Assembly (NCBI GenBank): GCA_016206725.1
Contig: JACQRA010000118.1
Span: forward strand, 1 to 25,646
From: Candidatus Omnitrophota bacterium
GTDB lineage: Bacteria > Omnitrophota > Gorgyraeia > Aquiviventales > Aquiviventaceae
DNA: 25,646 bases
Reading direction: 5' to 3'
The notes under the pieces are model-generated. The model did not search any database. It saw only the letters and a program-made list of their open reading frames with translations, and had not been told where the DNA came from. Below, in pieces: positions 15,395-23,045 of this stretch. Position 1 is the stretch's first letter. Each line of letters opens with the position of its first letter. The position numbers and the translations under genes are program-made.

Positions 15395-16435
15395 ATGGCG
15401 GTCAACCTTGACGCGTTTCGGGGTCGGCGGGTGCTGATCACTGGCGGGGCCGGGATGCTCGGCAGCACGCTGGCGGAGCGCCTCGTCGAACTCGGGGCCA
15501 AGGTCACGGTCTTGGACGGCATGCTGCCGCAGTACGGCGGCAGCCGGTTCAATCTCTCAGGGATCGTTGAGCGGATCACCTTCGTCCAAGGCGACATCCG
15601 TGACCGCGCCCTGGTGCGTACCTACGTGGCCGGGGCCGACTACCTCTTTAATCTCGCCGCTCAGGTCAGCTACATCGACAGCAATGGCGATGTCTTTACC
15701 GACCTGGACGTCAACGCCAGGGGACAATTGAACCTGCTGGAAGCCTGCCGAGAGAGCGGTGCGCATCAACGGGTGGTCTTTTCAAGCTCGCGGTTCGTGT
15801 ATGGGCGCATCGAGTACAACCCGGTTGACGAGCGCCACCCGCTGAATTGCCTGAGCATCTACGGCATCCACAAGCTGGCGGCGGAGAAGTATCACCGGTT
15901 TTACTCTGAGCGCTACGGACTGCCCACCGTCTCGCTGCGCATTGCCAACCCCTACGGCCCTCGCCAGCAGATGAAGCACAGCCGATATGGCATCGTGAAC
16001 TGGTTCATCCGGCTCGCGCTCGATGGGGAGCCGCTGACGATCTACGGTGCCGGGCAACAGCAGCGGGACTACATCTACGTCAGCGATGTGGTGGAGGCCT
16101 TCCTCATCGCGGCGCTGGATGACCGAGCGGTCGGCCAGGTGTACAACGTGGGCTGTGGCTCCGGCGTACGGTTCCGCGAGATGGCCGAGCTGGTGGCCGA
16201 GATGATCCCCGGAACAACCGTCCAGGAAAGCCCCTGGAATGAAGGCAGCTATTTCGTGGAAACCGGCGACTATATCAGCGACTTGACGAAAATCCGGAAG
16301 GAGATCGGGTGGGCGCCGACGGTCTCGCTGCGCGATGGCATCGCCAAGACGATTGCGTTCTACCGCCAACACCGGGCGCACTACTGGTCCGCCCTGGTTT
16401 CCTGTAAGGCGTCGGAGACGGCGGGCAGGGGATGA
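15395..16435 (+). CDS. NAD-dependent sugar-nucleotide epimerase/dehydratase (extended SDR)
   Basis: This encodes 346 residues from the ATG at 15395; a TTG at 15386 is in frame. The Rossmann motif GGAGMLG is at residues 17-23, then FNLAAQVSY, VVFSSSRFVYG and the catalytic Y156-GIH-K160. NPYGPRQQ and the RDYIYVSDVVEAF block are typical of UDP-glucose 4-epimerase and dTDP-glucose dehydratase relatives. Such enzymes oxidise a nucleotide-sugar C4 and then epimerise, dehydrate or decarboxylate it. The nucleotide and sugar cannot be decided by eye. It ends with an ATGA overlap with the GT4 gene. Confidence 0.92.
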   Translation: MAVNLDAFRGRRVLITGGAGMLGSTLAERLVELGAKVTVLDGMLPQYGGSRFNLSGIVERITFVQGDIRDRALVRTYVAGADYLFNLAAQVSYIDSNGDVFTDLDVNARGQLNLLEACRESGAHQRVVFSSSRFVYGRIEYNPVDERHPLNCLSIYGIHKLAAEKYHRFYSERYGLPTVSLRIANPYGPRQQMKHSRYGIVNWFIRLALDGEPLTIYGAGQQQRDYIYVSDVVEAFLIAALDDRAVGQVYNVGCGSGVRFREMAELVAEMIPGTTVQESPWNEGSYFVETGDYISDLTKIRKEIGWAPTVSLRDGIAKTIAFYRQHRAHYWSALVSCKASETAGRG

Positions 16436-17652
16436 CGCGTGCCGGACAAGGACGGCTGGCCGTTCGCATCCTCCTCTCGAACAACCTCCCCACGAGCATC
16501 ACGCGGATCGTGGCGGATACGGCAAAGGTGTTCACGGCGCATGGGGTGCGCACGACGATTCTCTTTCCCGTGGTGGACTGGCTGGATTTCAAGTGGTTTC
16601 AGATTCAGCGCTTGCCCTGGCCTCTTCGGCTTCGGTGGGCGGCGCGCCTCATCCTTGAACTGGTGGTGAACGGCGTCGGGCGGCGGACGTGGTGCGGCTT
16701 CCGCGCGTACGACGTGCCGCCATCCGTGCGGGCCGAGCGCTACTGGCTCAGTCCGAAGGCCGCTGAGGAGTTGCGAGGGGAGATCACCCTTGTCCACCAC
16801 GGCTATCTCATTCCGCACCTGCTCAGAGGTTATGCCCGGCATGGCATGAAGATAGTCGGATTCATCCATAACAACTATGAGTTGGAGATGGGCTCCTCAG
16901 ACGATCAGGCGTGCTGGAAGACCTACTGCGTGGAGCTGGAACGGCGCTTGACGCTGCCTCGCCTCGCCACCAGCGTGGATGGTCGAGAGGCAGCGGAGCG
17001 CCTTGGCATCCCTGTGCAGCGAGTCATTCCGGGAGGCATCGATGTGCAGAGTTTCCGCCCCGCTCCACGGCGGAAGGCATTCGACCACCTCACGGTGACC
17101 CTGTACTGTTCCCTCCATCCGCAGAAGGGGCAGGCGGTAGGTCTTGAAGCCCTCCTCGCCGCTCGGGCGGCGCAGCCGACGGACCGTGTCCGATGGTGCA
17201 GCCTGGGACACGTCCTGCCAGGCCACGAGGGGCTGTTCGACCATCACTTCGGCTACGTGCACGGTGAAGCGTACGTGCGGGCGCTGCAGGAGACCGACGT
17301 GTTCATCTACCCGAGCCTCTTTGACGGGTTTCCGGCTCCGCCTCTCCAAGCCATGGCGTGCGGGGCGGCCGTCATCACGACCTGGGTGGAGGGTGTGAGG
17401 GATTACGTGGAGGACGGCACGAACGGGCTCGTGTGTCAGCCGGGTGAGCCTGACGCGTTGCGCGCGCAGATCTTTCGGCTGCTGGGTGATGAAGCGCTGC
17501 GTGAGCGGCTGCGCGCGCACGGTCGGCGGACCGTGGAAGCCCACAGTGTTGAGCGCCGCGCGGAGGCATTGCTTCGCTATCTTGAGGAGCTCTCTGGAGA
17601 GCCGGCCATGCCGCCGAGCAGCCAGCCGGCCTGCGAGGTGAGTCGGTTATGA
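16432..17652 (+). CDS. Family 4 glycosyltransferase (GT-B)
   Basis: This encodes 406 residues, start fixed by the ATGA overlap. The C-terminal domain follows GT4 order: RVIPGGIDVQSFRP at 198-210, a YCSLHPQKG strand-turn, and ETDVFIYPSLFDGFP at 287-301, then PLQAMACGAAVITT. The usual E-x7-E nucleotide-sugar motif reads D298-x7-Q306, which is unusual but in the right place. The N-terminal acceptor domain starts ILLSNNLPTSITRIV, typical of GT4 enzymes. It would add a sugar to the growing lipid-linked oligosaccharide on the cytoplasmic face. The last ~20 residues are a low-complexity tail. Confidence 0.88.
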   Translation: MTRAGQGRLAVRILLSNNLPTSITRIVADTAKVFTAHGVRTTILFPVVDWLDFKWFQIQRLPWPLRLRWAARLILELVVNGVGRRTWCGFRAYDVPPSVRAERYWLSPKAAEELRGEITLVHHGYLIPHLLRGYARHGMKIVGFIHNNYELEMGSSDDQACWKTYCVELERRLTLPRLATSVDGREAAERLGIPVQRVIPGGIDVQSFRPAPRRKAFDHLTVTLYCSLHPQKGQAVGLEALLAARAAQPTDRVRWCSLGHVLPGHEGLFDHHFGYVHGEAYVRALQETDVFIYPSLFDGFPAPPLQAMACGAAVITTWVEGVRDYVEDGTNGLVCQPGEPDALRAQIFRLLGDEALRERLRAHGRRTVEAHSVERRAEALLRYLEELSGEPAMPPSSQPACEVSRL

Positions 17653-18440
17653 TAGAGCCGGGAATGCGCCTGGCCCGCCGGCTGCGCCGGCGCGAGCCGG
17701 TCTTCGGGGCATGGACGTCGCTGGGGCATCCGTCGATCACGGAGATGTTCGGCATCGCCAAGGTCGATTTTGTCGGAATTGATGTGGAGCATAGCACCAT
17801 CAATCAGGAACAGTCACAACGGATCATCGCGGCGGCCCAGGCGGGCGGGATCGCCTGTCTGCCGCGGGTCGCCTCGCACAACGGCGAGCAGATCCGGCGG
17901 CTGTTGGATTCCGGGGCGGACGGCGTCATCGTGCCCAACGTCTCGCGGCCGGAGGAGATTGAGCGCCTCATTCAGTGGTGCGACTACCCGCCGAAGGGAA
18001 GCCGTAGCTACGGGGTGGCCAGGGCGCAGGGATACGGCACGTCGTTTGACGCGTATGTGAAGACCTGGAACGATCGCTGCACACTGATCATCCAGATTGA
18101 ATCCATTCACGCGGTTGAGGCGATTGACCAGCTCCTCACGCACGAGGAAGTCAGCGGGGTCATGATCGGGCCGTATGACATTTCCGGTTCCTTGAATCTG
18201 CCAGGCCAGTTGGATCATCCCAGGGTGCATGAGGCGTGCGCGGAGGTGATCGCAGCCTGTCAACGATCTCGCAAAGCGTGTGGGACGCAGCTCATTGAGC
18301 CGACCGCCGAGGGAATTGCCGCGGCGTTTGCGCAAGGCTACACCTTTGTCGTCTTAGCCTCGGATGTGTTTGTGTTGTGGAAGTGGAGCGAGCGGATGCG
18401 CGAGATCACACAACGACATCGCGCCTTCGCGACAAGATGA
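17649..18440 (+). CDS. HpcH/HpaI-family class II pyruvate-type aldolase
   Basis: This encodes 263 residues, ATGA-coupled to the GT4 gene. By comparison with E. coli HpaI, the key residues are all present at matching spacing: H48 (GIDVEHS), R73 (LPRVAS), E151 (IQIESIH) and D177 (IGPYDIS); E and D hold the metal and H/R act in catalysis. These enzymes condense or cleave a 2-keto acid such as pyruvate with an aldehyde, giving 4-hydroxy-2-keto acids. In this setting, with a KdsB-like activating enzyme downstream, it is a good candidate for building the carbon skeleton of a ulosonic-type sugar acid. A catabolic role is less likely inside this operon. Fold and catalytic set are confident, substrate is inferred. 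Confidence 0.9.
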   Translation: MIEPGMRLARRLRRREPVFGAWTSLGHPSITEMFGIAKVDFVGIDVEHSTINQEQSQRIIAAAQAGGIACLPRVASHNGEQIRRLLDSGADGVIVPNVSRPEEIERLIQWCDYPPKGSRSYGVARAQGYGTSFDAYVKTWNDRCTLIIQIESIHAVEAIDQLLTHEEVSGVMIGPYDISGSLNLPGQLDHPRVHEACAEVIAACQRSRKACGTQLIEPTAEGIAAAFAQGYTFVVLASDVFVLWKWSERMREITQRHRAFATR

Positions 18441-19195
18441 CGCTCGGTCAGCGATTCGGCCTCCGGGGGAAAGTGGCCGCGGTCATCGGCGGAGCCGGCC
18501 ACCTCTGTTCAGTCTTGGCGAAGGCGATGCATGAATCCGGCATGCGCGTGGTGACCATTGATCTCAACGGACGCGAGCGTCCCTTCGCGGCTGCGCGCAA
18601 GACGATCGCTCATCTGCGGTGCGATGTCACGTCGAAGGAAGATCTGACGCGGTGTCGAGATGCGATCCTCGGTCGCTATCGACGTGTTGACGTGCTGCTC
18701 AATGGCGCCGGCATCAATGCCCCCACGCCGTTCTTCGACATCACCGAAGAAGAATTCCACCGCATCATGGATGTCAACCTGTTGGGAACGCTGTGGGCCT
18801 GCCAGGTCTTCGGCGAGGCGATGGTGAAACAGCGTTCGGGGAGCATCGTGAACTTTACCTCCGTCTCGATGGGGCCCCCGTTGTCCAAAGCCTTCGTCTA
18901 TTCGACCGCGAAAGCCGGGGTGACGAACCTGACGCAAAATCTCGCGCGCGAGTGGGCGCCGTTTCATGTGCGAGTCAATGCGCTGCGGCCGGGATTCTTT
19001 CCGACACAGTGGAGCATGACGCATTTCATTGATGCGCCGCGCAAGGTCGACATCCTGCGGCATACGCCCATGCGTCGCTTCGGCCGGCCTGAGGAATTGG
19101 CCGGGGTGGTGTTGTGGCTGGCTTCTGATGCCGCCAGCTTTGTGACGGGAGCTATTGTGGCGGTGGACGGTGGCTTTACCGCCATGACCATTTGA
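18437..19195 (+). CDS. Classical SDR oxidoreductase with altered glycine motif
   Basis: This encodes 252 residues from the ATG overlapping the aldolase stop. The catalytic triad is S142, Y155 and K159 (NFTSVSM, YSTAK), with LLNGAGINAPTP for the NNAG region, NALRPGFFPT, and a C-terminal VTGAIVAVDGGF. The dinucleotide motif reads VIGGAGHLCSV rather than TGxxxGIG; this GGAGHLG-like version occurs in SDRs of surface-glycan loci. It probably reduces or oxidises a hydroxyl of the sugar made by the neighbouring aldolase. The next ATG overlaps its stop by one base. Confidence 0.9.
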   Translation: MTLGQRFGLRGKVAAVIGGAGHLCSVLAKAMHESGMRVVTIDLNGRERPFAAARKTIAHLRCDVTSKEDLTRCRDAILGRYRRVDVLLNGAGINAPTPFFDITEEEFHRIMDVNLLGTLWACQVFGEAMVKQRSGSIVNFTSVSMGPPLSKAFVYSTAKAGVTNLTQNLAREWAPFHVRVNALRPGFFPTQWSMTHFIDAPRKVDILRHTPMRRFGRPEELAGVVLWLASDAASFVTGAIVAVDGGFTAMTI

Positions 19196-19995
19196 TGGCG
19201 CGTGAGGGTCGTTGGCGCCACGCCTGGCACCAGTTGCGCTGGAAGGCTGCGCAGGCCATGACACCGCGGCGTCGGGTCGCGTCGCGGGGGCTGCGGTTCA
19301 CCCTCCAGTGCGACAACTGGATCACCCGGGCGCGGTGCGTCACCTATAACACGAAGGAGCCCGAAACGCTCGACTGGCTCGATCGCTGGATGCGCGACGG
19401 GGATGTGTTCATTGATGTGGGGGCGAATATCGGGGTGTACACGCTCTATGCCGCGCGTCGCCATCCGAACGCCCGGGTCATCGCTGTCGAGCCGGAATAC
19501 GCCAATGCGCACCTCTTGAGAGACAACGTGATGGAGAACCATCTCACGAATCGCGTTGAGCTCTATGCGGTTGCGCTCGGCCGCCGCGCCGGCCTGAGCA
19601 CCCTGCACCTGCAAGATTTCACGCCCGGGGCGGCCCTGCATTCGGTGTCGCGAGGGCCGATGGACCGGACCAAGATGGGGCGTCCCGTGATTGGTCGCGA
19701 GGGGATCTACGTGCTGCCCCTCGACCAATTCTGTGAGGAGCTGGGAGTGTGGCCGCACTGTATGAAGCTCGATGTTGACGGGACGGAGTTGGAGATTTTG
19801 GAAGGGGCGCCGCGGACGCTCAGGGCGACGACGCTGCGATCGTTGATCATGGAACCGCCACCCGAGGAAGCCGCGCGCGCCGCCTGCAGGGCTCTCCTGG
19901 AAGAGGCAGGGTTGGTCCGCGAATGGCACGACCCCTCAGGAAAGAGCTCGAACGAGGTCTGGGTCCGCCGGCATGTCGCAGGAGGGATCTCCTGA
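19195..19995 (+). CDS. FkbM-family SAM-dependent O-methyltransferase
   Basis: This encodes 266 residues; the ATG shares one base with the previous TGA. Motif I is VFIDVGANIGVYTL near residues 71-84, then VIAVEPEYANAHLLRDNV and NRVELYAVALG. MKLDVDGTELEILEGA is the FkbM signature block. These enzymes methylate sugar hydroxyls, and are frequent in O-antigen and capsule loci. The start agrees with the family, whose members often have a basic N-terminal stretch. The gene shares a base with the downstream glycosyltransferase ATG. Confidence 0.92.
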   Translation: MAREGRWRHAWHQLRWKAAQAMTPRRRVASRGLRFTLQCDNWITRARCVTYNTKEPETLDWLDRWMRDGDVFIDVGANIGVYTLYAARRHPNARVIAVEPEYANAHLLRDNVMENHLTNRVELYAVALGRRAGLSTLHLQDFTPGAALHSVSRGPMDRTKMGRPVIGREGIYVLPLDQFCEELGVWPHCMKLDVDGTELEILEGAPRTLRATTLRSLIMEPPPEEAARAACRALLEEAGLVREWHDPSGKSSNEVWVRRHVAGGIS

Positions 19996-21485
19996 TGAGC
20001 GGATCGATGGCCCATGACCATTCAGCCGGATTCGTCTATGTGGCCTTCGGTGAGCCGTACCTGGAGGAGATGGCGGTCTCCTGTCAGACGCTTCGGACGC
20101 ACAACCCAACGGCCCGTATCTGTCTCATCACGGATGAGGCCGGCAAGGGCTACGTGACCCGTCGCCACCCCGCGCTCTCGCTCGATCAGATTCGATGCGT
20201 CGCCTGGCAGCCCTCGCAGGAATCATTTTGGGTGTTGCGCACGAAGATCTTCGAGCTCTCCCCCTACCAGAAGACCATCTATCTGGATGACGACACCTAT
20301 GTCGCCGGGCCGATCGAGGACCTCTTCGATTTGCTGGAGACATTCGACTTTGTCGCCGTGCCGGATGAATCGCATCCGGCCCGCGGATTCATTCTGGGAA
20401 TGCGCGGAGGGTATGCCGCCCTGAACTACTATAACTGCGGGTTCTTCATGTTTCGCAAGTCGGCGGCGGCACGGCAACTCTTCGAGAACTGGCGGCAGGA
20501 ATATCTGGCGTTAGCCCCCTTGGAGCCGGCCGACCAGGGAGCCTTGGTGCGGGCCTTGGTGAACACGGACCTCCGGTTCATCACGCTGCCCAAAGAGTAC
20601 AACCTGCGGCTGATCGACAAGTGTGTCAGTTTCCAGCACCGGGTCAAGATCATCCACGGGCGCGCGCGCGATCCTCAGAAGCTGATCCGCATGCTGAATG
20701 ATATCACGTCGATCAGCCATGGGTCCCGCGTGTGGATCCCGAATGTGCAGCGCGTGATCAAGGCCACCGCCTTTGCGCGGTACGCGCACCTGCTCAGTCT
20801 CTTCAACCTGGACCAGGTCCGGCGCAGCGCCTTGGGACAATGGGAGCGGGCGAGCGTGGGGAAGAATCTCTCCGAGCTCTCGAAGACGTTAGCCAGACGC
20901 CTCACCAAGACGGTCGCGGCGCGTGCGATCCCCCGTGGCCCGCACGCCGCTCGTCGCGAGGGGGAACCCTCGCCAGATCCGCGTTCCCTGGAGTATCTGC
21001 AGATGAGCTACGGGATTCGCTCGGCGCTCCTCGGTCGCGGAACAGGTGGTCATCCCGGCCTTGACGGGATGCCCAACGTCCACCTCGTGCACTACGACCC
21101 CGACGGTTCCCAGCCCCCTCTGCCTGTCGGGTCCTTCCACCATGATCTGAGGTCGGGGCCCTATCGTGCCCCGCAGCGATATGATCTGGTCTGGTGGGAC
21201 AGGGTGTCTGAGCCATCGCCCTCTCACGTGGTTCGCCACCTCATTGAAACATTGACGCGCAACTCAGCGCGCTGCCTGGTGCTGGCGCTCGCCTCCCCCG
21301 GCGGTCCGCACAGCCCAACCGGGTATTCCCACCCCAGTTTCCAGGTGGATTGGTCCTGGACGCAGGCGATCAGCGATCAAGGGTTTTATTTCGAGCCCTA
21401 CCGAACCCTCAAGGCGCGGGAAGTCTCGAGCGATTCCGACTTCAAGCGAACGGGCATGGTCTTCGAACGCGCGACGCTGCGATGA
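19995..21485 (+). CDS. Two-domain protein: GT-A glycosyltransferase plus degenerate methyltransferase domain
   Basis: This encodes 496 residues with GGAGGG 8 bases before the ATG. Residues 1-~270 form a GT8-like GT-A domain: FVYVAFGEPYLEEM, KTIYLDDDTYVAGP with metal-binding D98-D99-D100, NYYNCGFFMFRKS, PADQGALV and IIHGRARDP. Residues ~330-496 look like a SAM methyltransferase of the kind with YDLV-x-(C/W)-x-x-V-x-EH near the middle and W-(F/Y)-K-T-MVF at the end: here YDLVWWDRVSEPSP from residue 396, LIETLTRNSARCLVLALASP, and FKRTGMVFER. The usual motif I is not seen and EH is EP, so the C-terminal domain is probably non-catalytic or divergent. Residues between are basic and linker-like. The GT domain assignment is solid; the second is weaker. 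Confidence 0.78.
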   Translation: MSGSMAHDHSAGFVYVAFGEPYLEEMAVSCQTLRTHNPTARICLITDEAGKGYVTRRHPALSLDQIRCVAWQPSQESFWVLRTKIFELSPYQKTIYLDDDTYVAGPIEDLFDLLETFDFVAVPDESHPARGFILGMRGGYAALNYYNCGFFMFRKSAAARQLFENWRQEYLALAPLEPADQGALVRALVNTDLRFITLPKEYNLRLIDKCVSFQHRVKIIHGRARDPQKLIRMLNDITSISHGSRVWIPNVQRVIKATAFARYAHLLSLFNLDQVRRSALGQWERASVGKNLSELSKTLARRLTKTVAARAIPRGPHAARREGEPSPDPRSLEYLQMSYGIRSALLGRGTGGHPGLDGMPNVHLVHYDPDGSQPPLPVGSFHHDLRSGPYRAPQRYDLVWWDRVSEPSPSHVVRHLIETLTRNSARCLVLALASPGGPHSPTGYSHPSFQVDWSWTQAISDQGFYFEPYRTLKAREVSSDSDFKRTGMVFERATLR

Positions 21486-22237
21486 CGAAGGGACATGGAC
21501 GGGTCGTGGTGGTGAGCGGCGGCACACGGGGAATCGGCCGAGCGATCACCGAACACTTTCGGCGCCTCGGGGAGACGGTGGCGATCTGCTCCCGGTCGCC
21601 GCGCGATCCCTCGTTGCCGATGGACATCTGGCATCGTCAGGTGGACGTCCGGGATCGGGCCGCGATGCGCCTGTTCCTGCATGACGTCGTGGAACGGTTT
21701 GGGCGGCTCGATGTGTTGGTGAATTGCGCGGGTGTGTCTCGGTGGCGGTCCGTGGAAGATCTTGACGAGCCGCTTGCCGAGGAGATCATTGCAACCAGTC
21801 TGCTCGGCACGCTCTGGGGCTGTGCGGCGTCCGCCCCACTCCTCTCCAGGGACGGCTGCATTGTGAACGTCTCAAGCCTTGCGGGCAAGCGGGGGAGCGC
21901 CAACAACAGCGCCTACTGCGCGGCCAAGTTTGCGGTCAACGGGATCACCCAGGCCTTGGCGAAGGAGCTAGGGCCGCGAGGGATCCGCGTGAATGCGGTC
22001 TGCCCGGTGTACGTGGAGACCGAGCAGCTGCTCGAAGCGCTTTCGCAGCGCAGTTCCCCGGCGCAGGAGCAGGGGGTCGGACAGTACCTGAAGACCTTTG
22101 CGGCTACGCAGACCGCGCTGGGCCGATTGCCGACACAGGAAGAGGTGGCGGCCGTCGTGCTCTTCCTCGCCAGTGGGGCCGCCTCGGCCGTGACCGGGCA
22201 GTGTCTCAACGTGGATTGCGGGACACTGCCGCAGTAA
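21482..22237 (+). CDS. Classical SDR oxidoreductase (3-oxoacyl-ACP reductase-like)
   Basis: This encodes 251 residues from the ATG overlapping the preceding stop. It has a canonical SGGTRGIGRA cofactor motif (residues 12-21), VLVNCAG, S132 in NVSSLAG, and the Y145-CAA-K149 pair, then RVNAVCPVYVET and a C-terminal SAVTGQCLNVDCG. This is a standard classical SDR. It is often annotated as FabG by similarity, but between a glycosyltransferase and a CMP-sugar synthetase a sugar or keto-acid substrate is more likely than fatty acid synthesis. A 22-base AT-rich gap follows it. Confidence 0.92.
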   Translation: MTKGHGRVVVVSGGTRGIGRAITEHFRRLGETVAICSRSPRDPSLPMDIWHRQVDVRDRAAMRLFLHDVVERFGRLDVLVNCAGVSRWRSVEDLDEPLAEEIIATSLLGTLWGCAASAPLLSRDGCIVNVSSLAGKRGSANNSAYCAAKFAVNGITQALAKELGPRGIRVNAVCPVYVETEQLLEALSQRSSPAQEQGVGQYLKTFAATQTALGRLPTQEEVAAVVLFLASGAASAVTGQCLNVDCGTLPQ

Positions 22238-22259
22238 CCCCTTATATATAGGAAGCGAG

Positions 22260-23045
22260 ATGCCTCAAACCCGCATTGCGGCGATTATCCCGGCGCGGAT
22301 GGGCTCCAGCCGCCTCCCTGGCAAGCCGCTCCTCGACATCCACGGTCTGCCCATGGTGGAGCATGTCCGTCGGAGGGCGCTGCGCTGTCGCCGCTTCACT
22401 GAGGTGGTGGTGGCCACGTGCGATGAGGCGATCATGAGGGTCGTGGAGCGGTACGGAGGCCGCTGCGTGATGACCTCGCCTCGGCATCCCGCGGCGACCG
22501 ATCGCGTGGCAGAAGCCATGCGCGAACTGGCGTGCACCCACGTCGTGAATGTCCAGGGCGACGAACTCTTGGTGCTTCCGAGGGATCTTGATCGCATGGT
22601 CGAGGCGATGGAAGCCGAGCCGGACATCCCCGCCTGGAACGCCGTGACGCGGATGACGCAGGCCGAGGAGTTGGCGGATTCCTCCATCGTCAAGGGCGTG
22701 GTGTCGACTTCTGGACGGATCATGTTGTGCGCCCGCGATTTTTCTTGGCTGACGGATCGGGTGGGACCTCCGTGGGAGCCCATCCGGAAGATCGTGGGCA
22801 TCCTGGGCTACCGTCGAGATTTTTTGGCGCGCTACGCCCAATGGGTCCGCACGCCGCTTGAAGCGGCGGAGCAGATCGATCAGTCGCGCATCCTCGAGCA
22901 TGACGTGATCCTTCGTGCGGTAGAGTTCGCGAAGAGCTACCCCGGCGTCAATGAGCCTCGTGAGGTCGAGCTGGCGGTGCGGTGTCTTGATGAGGATCCC
23001 GCGCAACACGAGGCGTTCCAAGCCATCCAGGAGACAGCCGGATGA
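22260..23045 (+). CDS. KdsB-like CMP-ulosonic acid synthetase (cytidylyltransferase)
   Basis: This encodes 261 residues, with AGGA at 22250-22253 upstream. The N-terminal IIPARMGSSRLPGKPLLDI, MTSPRHPAATDRVAEAM and VVNVQGDELLVLP (D101) blocks follow KdsB, which couples CTP to 3-deoxy-manno-octulosonate to form CMP-Kdo. TPLEAAEQIDQSRILEH also fits. Differences from KdsB are QGDEL for QGDEP, ATDR for the usual GTDR, and N231 in PGVNEP where KdsB has an Asp (GVDTPED) that I recall as a metal ligand. It is therefore probably an activating enzyme for a related but non-Kdo sugar acid. It overlaps the downstream dehydrogenase gene as ATGA. Confidence 0.88.
   Translation: MPQTRIAAIIPARMGSSRLPGKPLLDIHGLPMVEHVRRRALRCRRFTEVVVATCDEAIMRVVERYGGRCVMTSPRHPAATDRVAEAMRELACTHVVNVQGDELLVLPRDLDRMVEAMEAEPDIPAWNAVTRMTQAEELADSSIVKGVVSTSGRIMLCARDFSWLTDRVGPPWEPIRKIVGILGYRRDFLARYAQWVRTPLEAAEQIDQSRILEHDVILRAVEFAKSYPGVNEPREVELAVRCLDEDPAQHEAFQAIQETAG

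Noticed and set aside
15386..16435. Epimerase plus RmlD-like protein as a dTDP-rhamnose pathway
   Set aside because: No RmlA or RmlC homolog is present, and the two genes are far apart; sugar identity cannot be claimed.
22243..22250. TATATATA in the 22-base gap as a promoter -10 box
   Set aside because: There is no matching -35 element at the right distance, and the gap is short and lies within a coupled operon.
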